The notes beneath the pieces are model-generated. The model was not told where the DNA came from. It saw only the letters and a list, made by a program, of their open reading frames with translations, and ran no database searches. From the NCBI RefSeq assembly GCF_050947875.1, contig NC_134569.1, positions 13,967,131 through 14,031,130 on the forward strand: a stretch of 64,000 nucleotides of DNA, written 5' to 3'. The translations under genes and the position numbers were made by a program. Shown here piece by piece: positions 22,836-31,245 of the stretch. Origin of the DNA: Dermacentor variabilis. Lineage: Eukaryota > Arthropoda > Arachnida > Ixodida > Ixodidae. Position 1 is the stretch's first letter. Each line of letters opens with the position of its first letter.

Positions 22836-22949
22836 AAGATCGCTCTTTGGAAGCAGGCTGCGTATGTTGGTGTAGATAACCGAGAGGCAAATATTCTCTC
22901 GAGGGGCGGTATCGCACAGATTAGGTTTGTGACGATGGCGAGGTAAGCG

Positions 22950-23600
22950 CTATGCTATTTCCGTAACTGTTTCTGTGGTGGCATCGAAAGTGTAGCGTTT
23001 CTTTCCGAGAAACAAAGTCTTGTATCGCAGGGAGAACGGTCCGGTTTTTGCTTTTGCAAATGCTACAAGGTGTTTGCGTGCTTTACGAACTGGAAGGGAA
23101 AAGTCTTCTCCAATGCTAAAATTGGTGCCCTTTAACTTGGGCCCGTTTGAGAGGACAGTTTCTTTTGTTTTACAGGACAAAAATTTAACTATAATCGGCC
23201 GCTGACGGCCATCTTCGTAGCGGCCCAGACGATGTGCACGCTCAATTTGACATGGGTCCAAGGTTATGCGTAATTTGTCACGACAATGGCGGATTAGCAA
23301 TTCTTCCGATTCAACGAACGTTTCGCGCGAATTAGAATCCGAAAGGCCATAAAATATCAAATTGTTGCGGCGTGACCTATTTTCGGCGTCATCCAACCGA
23401 GCTTCAAGGTTAGTAACAAGAGCAGCAGTCTTAGCGGATACAGATTGGGCAGACTGCAGATCAATTTTGAGAGTTGAAATACCCTGGAAAACACTTTCTA
23501 GATCTGCTACGCGCTTGCTCAAATCAGAGATAGTTGTGTCAATAGAACGCATCTGATGTTTAAGACTGTCAACCAACCCTGAAACGGTACAGCAAATAAC
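22950..23600 (-). CDS. LINE ORF1 protein (coiled coil plus RRM-like domain)
   Basis: ORF1 proteins bind element RNA and act as nucleic-acid chaperones. The open frame (nominally from 23687) enters foreign sequence at its 5' end, so the true start is missing or lies near 23600. The N-terminal half has heptad-like leucines ('LSKRVADLESVFQGISTLK') consistent with a coiled coil. The second half has 'RRNNLIFYGLSD' and 'IERAHRLGRYEDGRQRPIIV', the signature of L1-ORF1-like (Transposase_22) RRM domains, and 'LPVRKARKHLVAFAKAKTG' in the C-terminal domain. It appears intact apart from the 5' end. Confidence 0.75.
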   Translation of the reverse strand, partial: VICCTVSGLVDSLKHQMRSIDTTISDLSKRVADLESVFQGISTLKIDLQSAQSVSAKTAALVTNLEARLDDAENRSRRNNLIFYGLSDSNSRETFVESEELLIRHCRDKLRITLDPCQIERAHRLGRYEDGRQRPIIVKFLSCKTKETVLSNGPKLKGTNFSIGEDFSLPVRKARKHLVAFAKAKTGPFSLRYKTLFLGKKRYTFDATTETVTEIA

Positions 23601-24368
23601 ATACTTGGATGGTTTTAGCGACCATAATCTACTCCAATTAACCCTTAATATTCCGTTACCATATAAGGGTATAGTAAAAAAAACCATTCGAGACTATAAC
23701 AAGGGTGACTATGCTACCATTAATGCTGACCTAGATTTCTTTTTTTCAACAATGCATTTCTTCCTTCCTTTTACAGTACAATGGTCGAGGAAAACTGGGT
23801 ACTATTTTGAGACAAATTACGTTCATTAATAAACTAGCACATCCCAGTAATCACAATATCCAATGATAAATCGAGTCCATGGTTCGCCTGTTTCCTTTGG
23901 CGTCTTCGAAACAAAAAGAAACGCTTATACTGTAGTGCTAAACGATCGGACACCCCATCGGCTTGGGAAAAATACAATCAGTGTTTAAAAAACTGCAACT
24001 CCGCTTTATCCGCTGCTAAAGACAAATATTTTTCATATGACCTTCCATGTCTTTTCAAATCCAACCCTAAATGTTCTGGCAGATTATCTCTCCGAACCGC
24101 GACACTAATCACATTGTAAACAATCTTAAGTTATCGCATTCTTGTGGCGTCGATGAGATTAATTCCAAAATACTAAAGAACACCCATTATCACTTCTAGC
24201 AAAATATTATATCCCGACCTCAGACAGTCACTAACTTCAGGAGCGCTCCCGTCAGATTGGAAGACTTTGAAAGTAGTTCCCATATTCAAAAACGGTGAAA
24301 GGTACTCACCAGATAACTACCGGCCTATTTTACACACGTGTATTTGTTGTAAAATGCTCGAGCATATA

Positions 24369-25202
24369 CCGTATTTTCGCGATTTTAAGCACCCCGCGAT
24401 TCTAAGCACCCCCCCTCTATTTTCGCGAAAAAGTTAGGAAAAAAGTTTGCAAGCGAATCTGAGCACCCCCCTATTTGTTAGGAAGAGCGCGTAGCCAAGG
24501 CCGCCAAACGCGCTTGCTCACTCTGTAATCATTGCTCGGCGGACCTGCAGGCACGCGGTCGATGCTTCTGTTGGACGCGTTTCGCGGCCATCTGACCCCG
24601 GAGGTAAAGACAAAGCTTCGGAACATCAATAGCGACGTAGTTGTGATTCCGGGTGGCATGACGCCAGTGCTGCAACCTCTCGACGTTTCAGTCAACAAGC
24701 CCGTCAAAGCCAGTCTCCGACAGGAGTACGAAGAGTGGGTGCGAAACCCTGACCGGAAGAAGACGCCGACGGGAAAGCTGCAGAAAGCGTCCCCATCAAC
24801 CATCGCAATGTGGATTTCGGACGCGTGGAAGAGGGTCCACGTGGACGTTGTGGTCAAATCATTTAATAAGTGCTCGATCACAAACAACTTGACGGAACGG
24901 AAGACGACGTGCTGTGGGATACCGAGAGCAACGGTTCAAGCGGTGCGGCGAACTCGAGTGGCAGTGATAGTGACTGAGCATCCTACACAAGCGGTGGGTT
25001 CACTGTCTGCACCAATTTTTCTTTTGAATGTTTGCAAAATAAAATGTTATTTCTCGCACCCGTCTCGTCGTGATGTCGCAGCGAAAAGAGGGAGGGGGGG
25101 GTTCATTCTAGATTTTTCGAATCTAAACACACACCCACCCACCCCTCACTTTGGGCATCGCGATCGTGAAAAAAAGGGGTGCTTAGAATCGAGTAAATGC
25201 GG
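24369..25202 (+). mobile_element. Deleted pogo/Tigger-type DNA transposon
   Basis: 834 bp bounded by inverted repeats: CCGTATTTTCGCGATTTTAA on the left, and on the right the reverse complement CCGCATTTACTCGATTCTAA. Both continue GCACCCC. TA flanks both ends (24367-24368 and 25203-25204), the target duplication of Tc1/mariner elements. Removing the element restores a continuous LINE reading frame. It encodes only the distal part of a DDE transposase, so it depends on a partner for movement. Confidence 0.88.
24560..24980 (+). pseudogene. Pogo/Tigger transposase, C-terminal fragment
   Basis: Encodes the part of the DDE_1 catalytic domain with 'LLLDAFRGHLT' (second catalytic Asp), 'VVVIPGGMTPVLQPLDVSVN' (the hallmark of Tigger/POGK-like transposases) and 'SLRQEYEEWV'. 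The N-terminal helix-turn-helix and first catalytic Asp are missing. Near 24888 the frame changes; the typical acidic, Ser-rich tail is readable in a neighbouring frame up to TGA at about 24976. The nominal frame to 25290 beyond that is not transposase. Confidence 0.85.
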
Positions 25203-25204
25203 TA

Positions 25205-26424
25205 ATGGCTTCTCACATATACAACCATCTGGAATCAAACAACTTTTTTTTCACCAATCAGCACGGGTTCAGGAAGGGTTTGCCATGTGAGGCACAGCTT
25301 TTAGAATTCACGACTGACCTGCATTTAGACATGGACCATAATGTACAAATTAATAGCATACTCCTTGACTTTTCCAAGGCGTTTGATCGCGTAGCCCATT
25401 GCCGCCTGATTTCAAAGTTAAACTCACAGAGATTGGATTCAATGACACTAACTTGGCTCCGTAACTTTCTTTCTAATCGCCGACAATTTATAATCGTTAA
25501 CAATCTTTATTTGCTCATTCCCTATGTCACTTCCGGCGTGCCACAAGGTAGCGTTCTTGGGCCGCTACTATTCTTAATATATATTAACGATCTTCCTAAT
25601 AACTTAGCATCCCGAGTGCGAATATTCGCAGACGACTGCATTATTTACCGCCCTATAACCAGCCCCGATGACCACCTCATTCTTCAAAACGGCCCTCAGC
25701 TTATTTTGGATTGGTGTTAACACTTGGTTAATGACGCTTAATTCATCTAAATGTAATGTCCTTCACTCTTAAACACTCAATCTCTAATTTCCAATATAAC
25801 GTAAACAATAAGGAAATTTGTGCAACTACTTCCTACAAATACTTAGGCATTAATCTCGCGCCAAGCCTTTCCTGGACCCATCGCGTTACTACTATATGTG
25901 CTAATGCTTCAAAATCACTGGGGTACTTACGCCGAAACCAATGTGATTCGCCCTCCAACATCCGCAAGCTAGCTTATCAGACGTTTGTTCGCCCCCAGCT
26001 CGAATTTGCCTCTCCAATCTGGTCACCCCATCATAACAACCTAATCAGCTTATTAGAATCAGTTCAAAATAGGGCCGCCAGGTTTATCTCACGTAACTGC
26101 ACCTACAATTCAAGCATCTCACCAATGAAACTTGGTATTTCACTTCATCCACTAAGTACTCGACGTAATTTTGCGCTCATATCATTATTTCACTAGTATG
26201 TTCATACGGTGAAGAAATCTTCTTTACGGCTTCAAGTCACACCTTGCACATCTCGCAGATTATATCATCTCAGCTTCACGCGCATCTACGGGAACACTCA
26301 TGCATTCAATTGGTCGGCGCTTCCTCGTTCCATTCGATTGTGGAACGCTCTTCCTGATTTCATCGTCTCCGAATCTAATCAGGATAAATTCCGTCAGCTA
26401 ATCAGTTCATATTCCACCGTCTAA
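25205..26424 (+). pseudogene. CR1-like reverse transcriptase, 3' half
   Basis: RT frames 25205-25720 and 25756-26196 with 26209-26424. They have 'QHGFRKGLPCEAQLLEFTTD', 'LLDFSKAFDRVAH', '[20 protein letters not shown]' and the catalytic 'FADDCIIY'. The thumb has 'YKYLGINLAPSLSW', 'RPQLEFASPIW' and '[12 protein letters not shown]'. Two frame changes or stops (about 25720 and 26197) disrupt it. The domain is the same type as the RTs at 20098-22392 and 31882-34220, but clearly a different copy. Confidence 0.85.
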
Positions 26425-26458
26425 CTTCAATAAAGTGCATGATGCATTTTCTTCTGTT

Positions 26459-26701
26459 AAAAATTAAATTATGGCGTTTTACGTTCCAAACCACTTTTTG
26501 ATTATGAGGCACGCCGTAGTGAAGGACTCCGGAAATTTCGACCACCTGGGGTTCTTTAACGTGCACCTAAGTCTAAGCACACGGTTGTTTTCGCATTTTG
26601 CCCCCATCGAAGTGCGGCCGCCGTGGCCGGGATTCGATCCCGCAACCTCGTGCTCAGCAGCCTAACACCATAGCTACTGAGCAACCACGGCGGGTGTTTT
26701 T
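26459..26701 (-). mobile_element. tRNA-derived SINE, resembles the tick Ruka family
   Basis: On the minus strand the head starts at about 26693 (CCGCCGTGGTTGCTCAGTAG) and has an A-box-like GCTCAGTAGC and a B box GGGATCGAATCCC. The body continues with words such as GTGCACGTTAAAGAACCCC and CGGAGTCCTTCACTACGG, and ends TAATTTAATTTTT. Flanking direct repeats TTTTCTTCTGTT (26447-26458 and 26702-26713) are a 12-bp target duplication. The body matches my memory of the tick SINE Ruka; the family name is from recognition, not a search. Confidence 0.85.
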
Positions 26702-27213
26702 TTTTCTTCTGTTTTCCAGTTATGTGCTTTCTTGTTTATGAGCTCATTATTTCGCTTATTATTCTTGTATGTTTTAGTATTGTTTAGTATTTGTACTGGA
26801 GTGGCAACATTTTTTTTACATTGTTTATCGAAAGAACTGTACCATTTGTCTTTTTTCTAATATGTACATTGCCGACCCTGTTATTTTTGTACAATGCTTT
26901 AATACTTGTATAACATGTGTATACATTTTTCCACTGTCTATTAATAATATATGTCTATTATGTTTTGTTACATGCCCTATATAATAATAGTGCCTTGATT
27001 TTCCATCCCAAGGATGTGGGAGGCAGAGAGAAAAAGCAAGATTTCCAGCTTGACGGGCTCTCGCCTCCCCGATACACATACATAATGTTTAGACAAAAAA
27101 AAGGCCAACAGTGCAAGCATATGAGCACAGACAAAAAGGAATATCACAATGCACAAACAAATGAGAATTTTTACACCAATGTACAAATTAAAAAAGAAGC
27201 GATGTGCATAATG

Positions 27214-28602
27214 TCATGTCGTACATTTCAAACAAAAAGTGCCACCCTTTCGCGTATAACTGAAACAAAATGACGCAAATCTTTTGGCCGAATGCGTTGG
27301 AGATTTAAAGTTGTAATTTTTGCATACGTTTAAGAAATATGGAAGAGTGTTTCTGAGCATATGTTGTCCGTAACCTGTTCTGAATGAATGTATGTGCAAA
27401 ATATCGGTGTTTCTGGTTGCGTACGTGGTATTTCTTTTCTGCAGTGATGCCAGTTGTGCAATGAACGAGACGTTGTTTTTGAGCTCGGTAATGCATTTAG
27501 AAATTAGGCGGTATGCGTACAGATCATGAATCGGCATTATGTTGTCTTTCATAAAGAGCGGTTTAGATGGGTGTTCATATGCTACATTGTATATTATTCT
27601 GAGCATTCTTTTCTGCTGAACGTGTAATTTTCCTAGATTCGTGAAGGATGTTTCCCCCCAGACCAAACGGCAATAATTTAGATGGGAACAGAACGATGAA
27701 TTGTGAAGTAGCAATTTCACTTTTATAGGGAGGAGGTGCTTATGAGTGTAAATCGATCCAATGACACGTGACAGTTTAGATGCTACGTAATTTGTGTGGT
27801 CATCCCATGTAATTTTCTCATTGAAAAGTACACCTAGTACTTTAAAGGAATTTACTATCTCTATTTTAAAATTATCAAGAATGATATCATCGTTAATATC
27901 AACATCCTTGTTTTTTGGACAGTAAATAATGGCCTTTGTTATCGAAGTGTTAATTTTTAGAGCGTTATATTTTGTCCACTTCTCAAGCTGCCCAAGTGCT
28001 GTATTTACTTTCATGACCATGTTCGAGGCAGACGAGGCTGAAAACAATAATCTGGTGTCATCAGCATATATGACCATTTTTATTTCACTGTCTATCTGTG
28101 TTATCTCGTTCACGTATACATTAAAAAGAAACGGGCCCAAAATGCTGCCTTGCGGCACCCCGGGAGAGAGAGTTTTAACATTGGATCGGTGACCGTTTAT
28201 TTCAACATACTGTTGTCGACTTCCGAGATAGCTGCTCAAAAGCGTCAATGACGTTCCTCGAAAGCCATATACTTGAAGCTTTTTTAAAAGTAACTTGTTG
28301 TTCAGGTGATCAAAAGCCTTCGAAAGATCTACATATATTCCTAAAGCTAAATTCATGTCATCAAGAGATTTTGGAATGTATTCTTTTTGTTCTAATAGAA
28401 CGAGTTCGGTGGACCGGTGTTTCCGAACACCAAATTGTGAAGGTGTCAGTATATCATGCGTACTACAGAAATTATTCATCCGGGTCAAAATTACTTTCTC
28501 AAGCCCTTTCGAGAAAACAGGTAGTATTGACAAAGGCCTATAGTTTGCAAAGTCATTCTTGTCACCTTTCTTATAAACAACTGCTACTCTTGCAATCTGC
28601 AT
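27214..28602 (-). CDS. LINE reverse transcriptase (YADDT type)
   Basis: A 462-codon frame with the full RT core: 'ARVAVVYKKGDKNDFANYRP', 'YVDLSKAFDHLNNKLLLKKL', 'GVPQGSILGPFLFNVYVNEI' and catalytic 'VIYADDTRLLF' at about residue 177. The thumb has 'FKVLGVLFNEKITWDDH' and 'HVQQKRMLRIIYN', and a helical tail with 'LPIHDLY'-like sequence. The frame is intact, but the endonuclease upstream is split, so a complete ORF2 protein is not encoded. Confidence 0.87.
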   Translation of the reverse strand: MQIARVAVVYKKGDKNDFANYRPLSILPVFSKGLEKVILTRMNNFCSTHDILTPSQFGVRKHRSTELVLLEQKEYIPKSLDDMNLALGIYVDLSKAFDHLNNKLLLKKLQVYGFRGTSLTLLSSYLGSRQQYVEINGHRSNVKTLSPGVPQGSILGPFLFNVYVNEITQIDSEIKMVIYADDTRLLFSASSASNMVMKVNTALGQLEKWTKYNALKINTSITKAIIYCPKNKDVDINDDIILDNFKIEIVNSFKVLGVLFNEKITWDDHTNYVASKLSRVIGSIYTHKHLLPIKVKLLLHNSSFCSHLNYCRLVWGETSFTNLGKLHVQQKRMLRIIYNVAYEHPSKPLFMKDNIMPIHDLYAYRLISKCITELKNNVSFIAQLASLQKRNTTYATRNTDILHIHSFRTGYGQHMLRNTLPYFLNVCKNYNFKSPTHSAKRFASFCFSYTRKGGTFCLKCTT

Positions 28603-28619
28603 TTGCTAAGGAAAGACAC

Positions 28620-30004
28620 CATTTGCCAGACAAAGGTTGAATATATATGGGTGAGACACGGTGATATTGCATCAATAACATATTTCCCAGGTTTCACCTT
28701 AATACCGTCTTTATCACAGCTCCCGGAATTATGTAATGAAAGAAATACGGTCTCTACTTCGGGCTCAGTTACAGGACTTAGGAAACATGTCTGATCTATG
28801 GTACAATTTATGCAGTCCAGAGCCATCACCATTATAATCATCTCTCTGGAGATAAATAAAAAAATCATTAAACGCATCAGCCAACTTCCTGCCCGACAAT
28901 TCTTCATTTTTCTGACTAATTTTTATAACTTGGTTTGATAGGGAGGGAGGATTAAGCACACTTTTTAACTTTTTCCACGTCATGTCAGTCCTAGAGGTTG
29001 ATTTAAAAAAGAAATTGCAATAATACTCATCTGTAGCGGTTCTGATATCTTTCGTTAGTTTATTACGAAGGCATTTGTATGTTTTAAAGAGATCAGAATT
29101 ACGAGTTTCCAAGAACTTCTTATACATCCTATCCTTCGCTTGGATTCTACTAAGTAGACTTGGCGTTATCTAGGGCTTAAGTATTTTTTTACTGCGTAAT
29201 GTATTTGTAAGAAAATGATGCATTATATAATTTCATAAAGCTACTCAAGAATAAGTTGTATGCATGATCTGCTTCTGTTTCGCACAGCACATCGCTCCAA
29301 TCAAAATTATTTACTCTCTGTCTGAAAAGTTCTAAGTTTCTAGGTGCTATTTCTTGCTGTGTGCTCGTTGGGCGTGCATTGTTATTTTCAAGGTACATGT
29401 ATATGGCATTGTGATCGCTAACATCACTGCATATTACTCCGGCTTTGCAAGAAGGTGTGTAGTTATTTGTTACAAATATGTCAAGTGGTGTTACAGATGT
29501 AGCGGTAATTCGGGTGGGGGAACTAATAACATTTGTGGGCATCCAAGGGACAGAATTAGGTGCTCCATTTCCCTTTTAGCGGGAGTATCAGTAAGCATGT
29601 TGACATTGAAGTCTGCGCCCATTATAATAGTGTGCTTATTATCACCGACAAAAGCCAGTCAAGACTAAAAAAAATAAAGTTGCGTGCGTCTCCGCTCGGC
29701 GGCCTGTAAACAACAGCAATCATAGTTCTGTCTATATTTAATGACAGGATTTCATAGTCTGCGTGATGCTTGAGTAGGTCGGCAAGATTTCACATGAAAA
29801 CTGTTTTTTTACAAGCACTGCTACACCGCCCCCACGGCCAGTAGTTCTGTTGAGATAAAAATTGCTGTATTCCTTCAACTGAAAGGCGTTTGAATTGTCA
29901 ACGTACCACGTTTCCGTTAACATTACAAAGTCGAAGTGCGACTGAATTTCAGACAATAACGTTTCGAGTTGAGCGACCTTATTTCTGGCGGACTGTACAT
30001 TCAA
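28620..30004 (-). pseudogene. LINE endonuclease and linker, broken
   Basis: Fragments in order. 30004-29738: 'NVQSARNKVAQLETLLSEIQ' and the catalytic 'MLTETWYVDNS', then 'GRGGGVAVLV'. 29542-29190: 'SPTRITATSVTPLDIFVTNN' and 'DVSDHNAIYMYLE', the distal Asp-His motif. 29127-28620: linker before RT. At least three frame changes or stops separate them. Confidence 0.75.
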
Positions 30005-30151
30005 GCGAAAAAACTTTAAAAATTTAGGATGTAGATTACAAGATTGTTTGCCAAGATCTCAAGGCAAAACATAATCGGATTCAGCCATGGTAAACTGTGG
30101 GACCAAGGTAACAACAAGGGATCGAACGAACTAAATGAGCTTATCTAGGTC

Positions 30152-30947
30152 CTAGTCCTGGAGGACGTTGATAGCGCTGTTACCGTCTTTCTGGCGAACA
30201 TATATGTTTCCCTTTCGATGCCACGCATACTTGAAGCCATGCGTTCGTGCCCAGTCTTTCAAGTTCGCAAGAAGTGTCCTGTTTCTTTTCGTCAGATTTT
30301 CAAGGATGTGACATCGCCCATTCAATGTGTTTAGCTCCTTTCTTTGTTTCATAAACGCCTCCTTTGTCGACTGCCTTCCGAAATGGACGATAATTCCTGG
30401 CACCTTGTCCTTAGCGTCTGGCAGCCTGTGAATAGCGACATCATGATCGGTCAACTCCGGAATTTTAATCTTCCTTGCTACTTCATTTACCTTTGACAAC
30501 AGGTTTTCTTTTTCAGTTACCGGGATGCCGTGAAACTCGAGATTCCGTTTCCTGCTTTGCCGTTCTAGCTGGTCAACCTCTTTCATGATCTGGGAGGTAT
30601 CAAAGATTTTTCTTGCCTTTCAATTATTTCAACACGTTTCTTCAGTTCGCCTATTTTTTATCCCGGCGATGCATGTGGATCAGAATTTCGTCATACTGAC
30701 TTGACATCAGCTGAACTGATTTCTCGATACTTTCAACAGTATCTTTAAGCATTGCAAGTCCGTCCACCTTTTCATTCAGAGCAACCAGGAGTGTTGCTAA
30801 GTCAGCTTCAATCCTCGGCTTGCTTTCCTGAACACCCCTCGCCCGGCCCGTTCTACAAGTAGGGCACCGCCATGCCTTTCTCCATGACTCGCCTTTTGAC
30901 TTAAATGTGTTCTCAGACACGTTAGAACAATTTCCTCTTATAGTCAA
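30152..30947 (-). pseudogene. LINE ORF1 with zinc-finger start and RRM-like region
   Basis: Two frames. 30947-30651 has 'KAWRCPTCRTG', the end of a PHD-like zinc finger often found at the start of ORF1 in arthropod CR1-group LINEs, followed by a coiled-coil stretch. 30586-30152 has 'RQSRKRNLEFHGIPVTEKEN' and 'DVAIHRLPDAK', the RRM-like RNA-binding domain. A frame change near 30600-30650 separates them. Confidence 0.7.
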
Positions 30948-30954
30948 TATACTC

Positions 30955-31040
30955 TTTCAATCCTTCTGTAACACCCCCCTTACCCAATGCCTCATACGAG
31001 GCATGTAAGGACAGCTTCAATAAGTAAATAAATATGCATC
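30955..31040 (+). mobile_element. Possible CR1-like LINE 3' terminus
   Basis: CTGTAACACCCCCCTTACCC, a hairpin ATGCCTCATACGAGGCAT and then AATAAGTAAATAAATA look like the terminal hairpin and tail of a CR1-like LINE on the plus strand. It may be the displaced end of the plus-strand LINE at 19695-26990, cut off by the antisense insertion at 27000-30955. That link is inference. Confidence 0.4.
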
Positions 31041-31084
31041 AGGAATAAGGGGCAAAGACTAAAGGCATTAGTCACGATGTTCCC

Positions 31085-31245
31085 TCGGCGAGGTGGGCCG
31101 ATGCCTTGCACAGCTCCACGCTCGCTGACCAAATCTGGTTCGTCCAGCAGGCCCGCGAAGCCGCGACTAGGCAAGGCCTTGACCGCGGTGTCGCCCGGTC
31201 GTCCCGACGTGAGGGACCTCAGCCCGGGTCATCAATCTGCAGGAC
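31085..31245 (+). pseudogene. Short LINE C-terminal fragment
   Basis: The frame reads 'LADQIWFVQQAREAATRQGL', resembling the last residues of I-group LINE ORF2 (compare 52775-53135, which has 'DLQHQLWAVQRAEEAAKGQQ'). It runs into the left flank of satellite array B, in whose long frame it is also included. Confidence 0.45.

Larger units (their letters stand above)
19976..23600 (-). mobile_element. CR1-like LINE (antisense), nearly full length
   Basis: On the minus strand: ORF1 (about 23600-22950), endonuclease (22835-22446) and RT (22392-20098). Then comes a 3' region with the hairpin ACCCTCACATGAGGGT and AATAAA, ending in an AAGTG pentamer tail (AAGTGAAGTGAAGTGAAGT on minus). It sits inside the endonuclease of the plus-strand LINE. 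The RT frame is open over 764 codons, so this is the best preserved LINE of the window. One frameshift near 22510 separates endonuclease from RT. Confidence 0.88.
19695..26990 (+). mobile_element. CR1-like LINE (+), interrupted by three later insertions
   Basis: Pieces in collinear order: endonuclease part 19698-19975 ('LLGDFNFPHVDW'); endonuclease end and linker 23605-24366 ('DGFSDHNLLQLTL', then a decayed linker and RT start ending 'CKMLEHI'); RT core and thumb 25203-26424; and an AT-rich 3' region to about 26990. Between the pieces sit an antisense LINE, a pogo element and a SINE. At the pogo junction the reading is continuous once the insert is ignored, which proves one original element. 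About 35 codons of endonuclease seem missing at the antisense LINE junction. The linker has many stops, so the element was dead before or after those insertions. Confidence 0.85.
27000..30960 (-). mobile_element. Antisense LINE of a second CR1-group lineage
   Basis: Minus-strand order: ORF1 (30947-30152), endonuclease (30004-29190), linker (29127-28600) and RT (28602-27214). The RT differs from the other CR1-like copies: its catalytic box is 'YADDT', with 'NYRPLSILPVFSKGLEKVI' and 'QFGVRKHRSTELVLL', closer to L2, Crack or Daphne-like LINEs. Exact clade needs a tree. ORF1 and endonuclease are broken; the RT is open over 462 codons. Confidence 0.82.
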
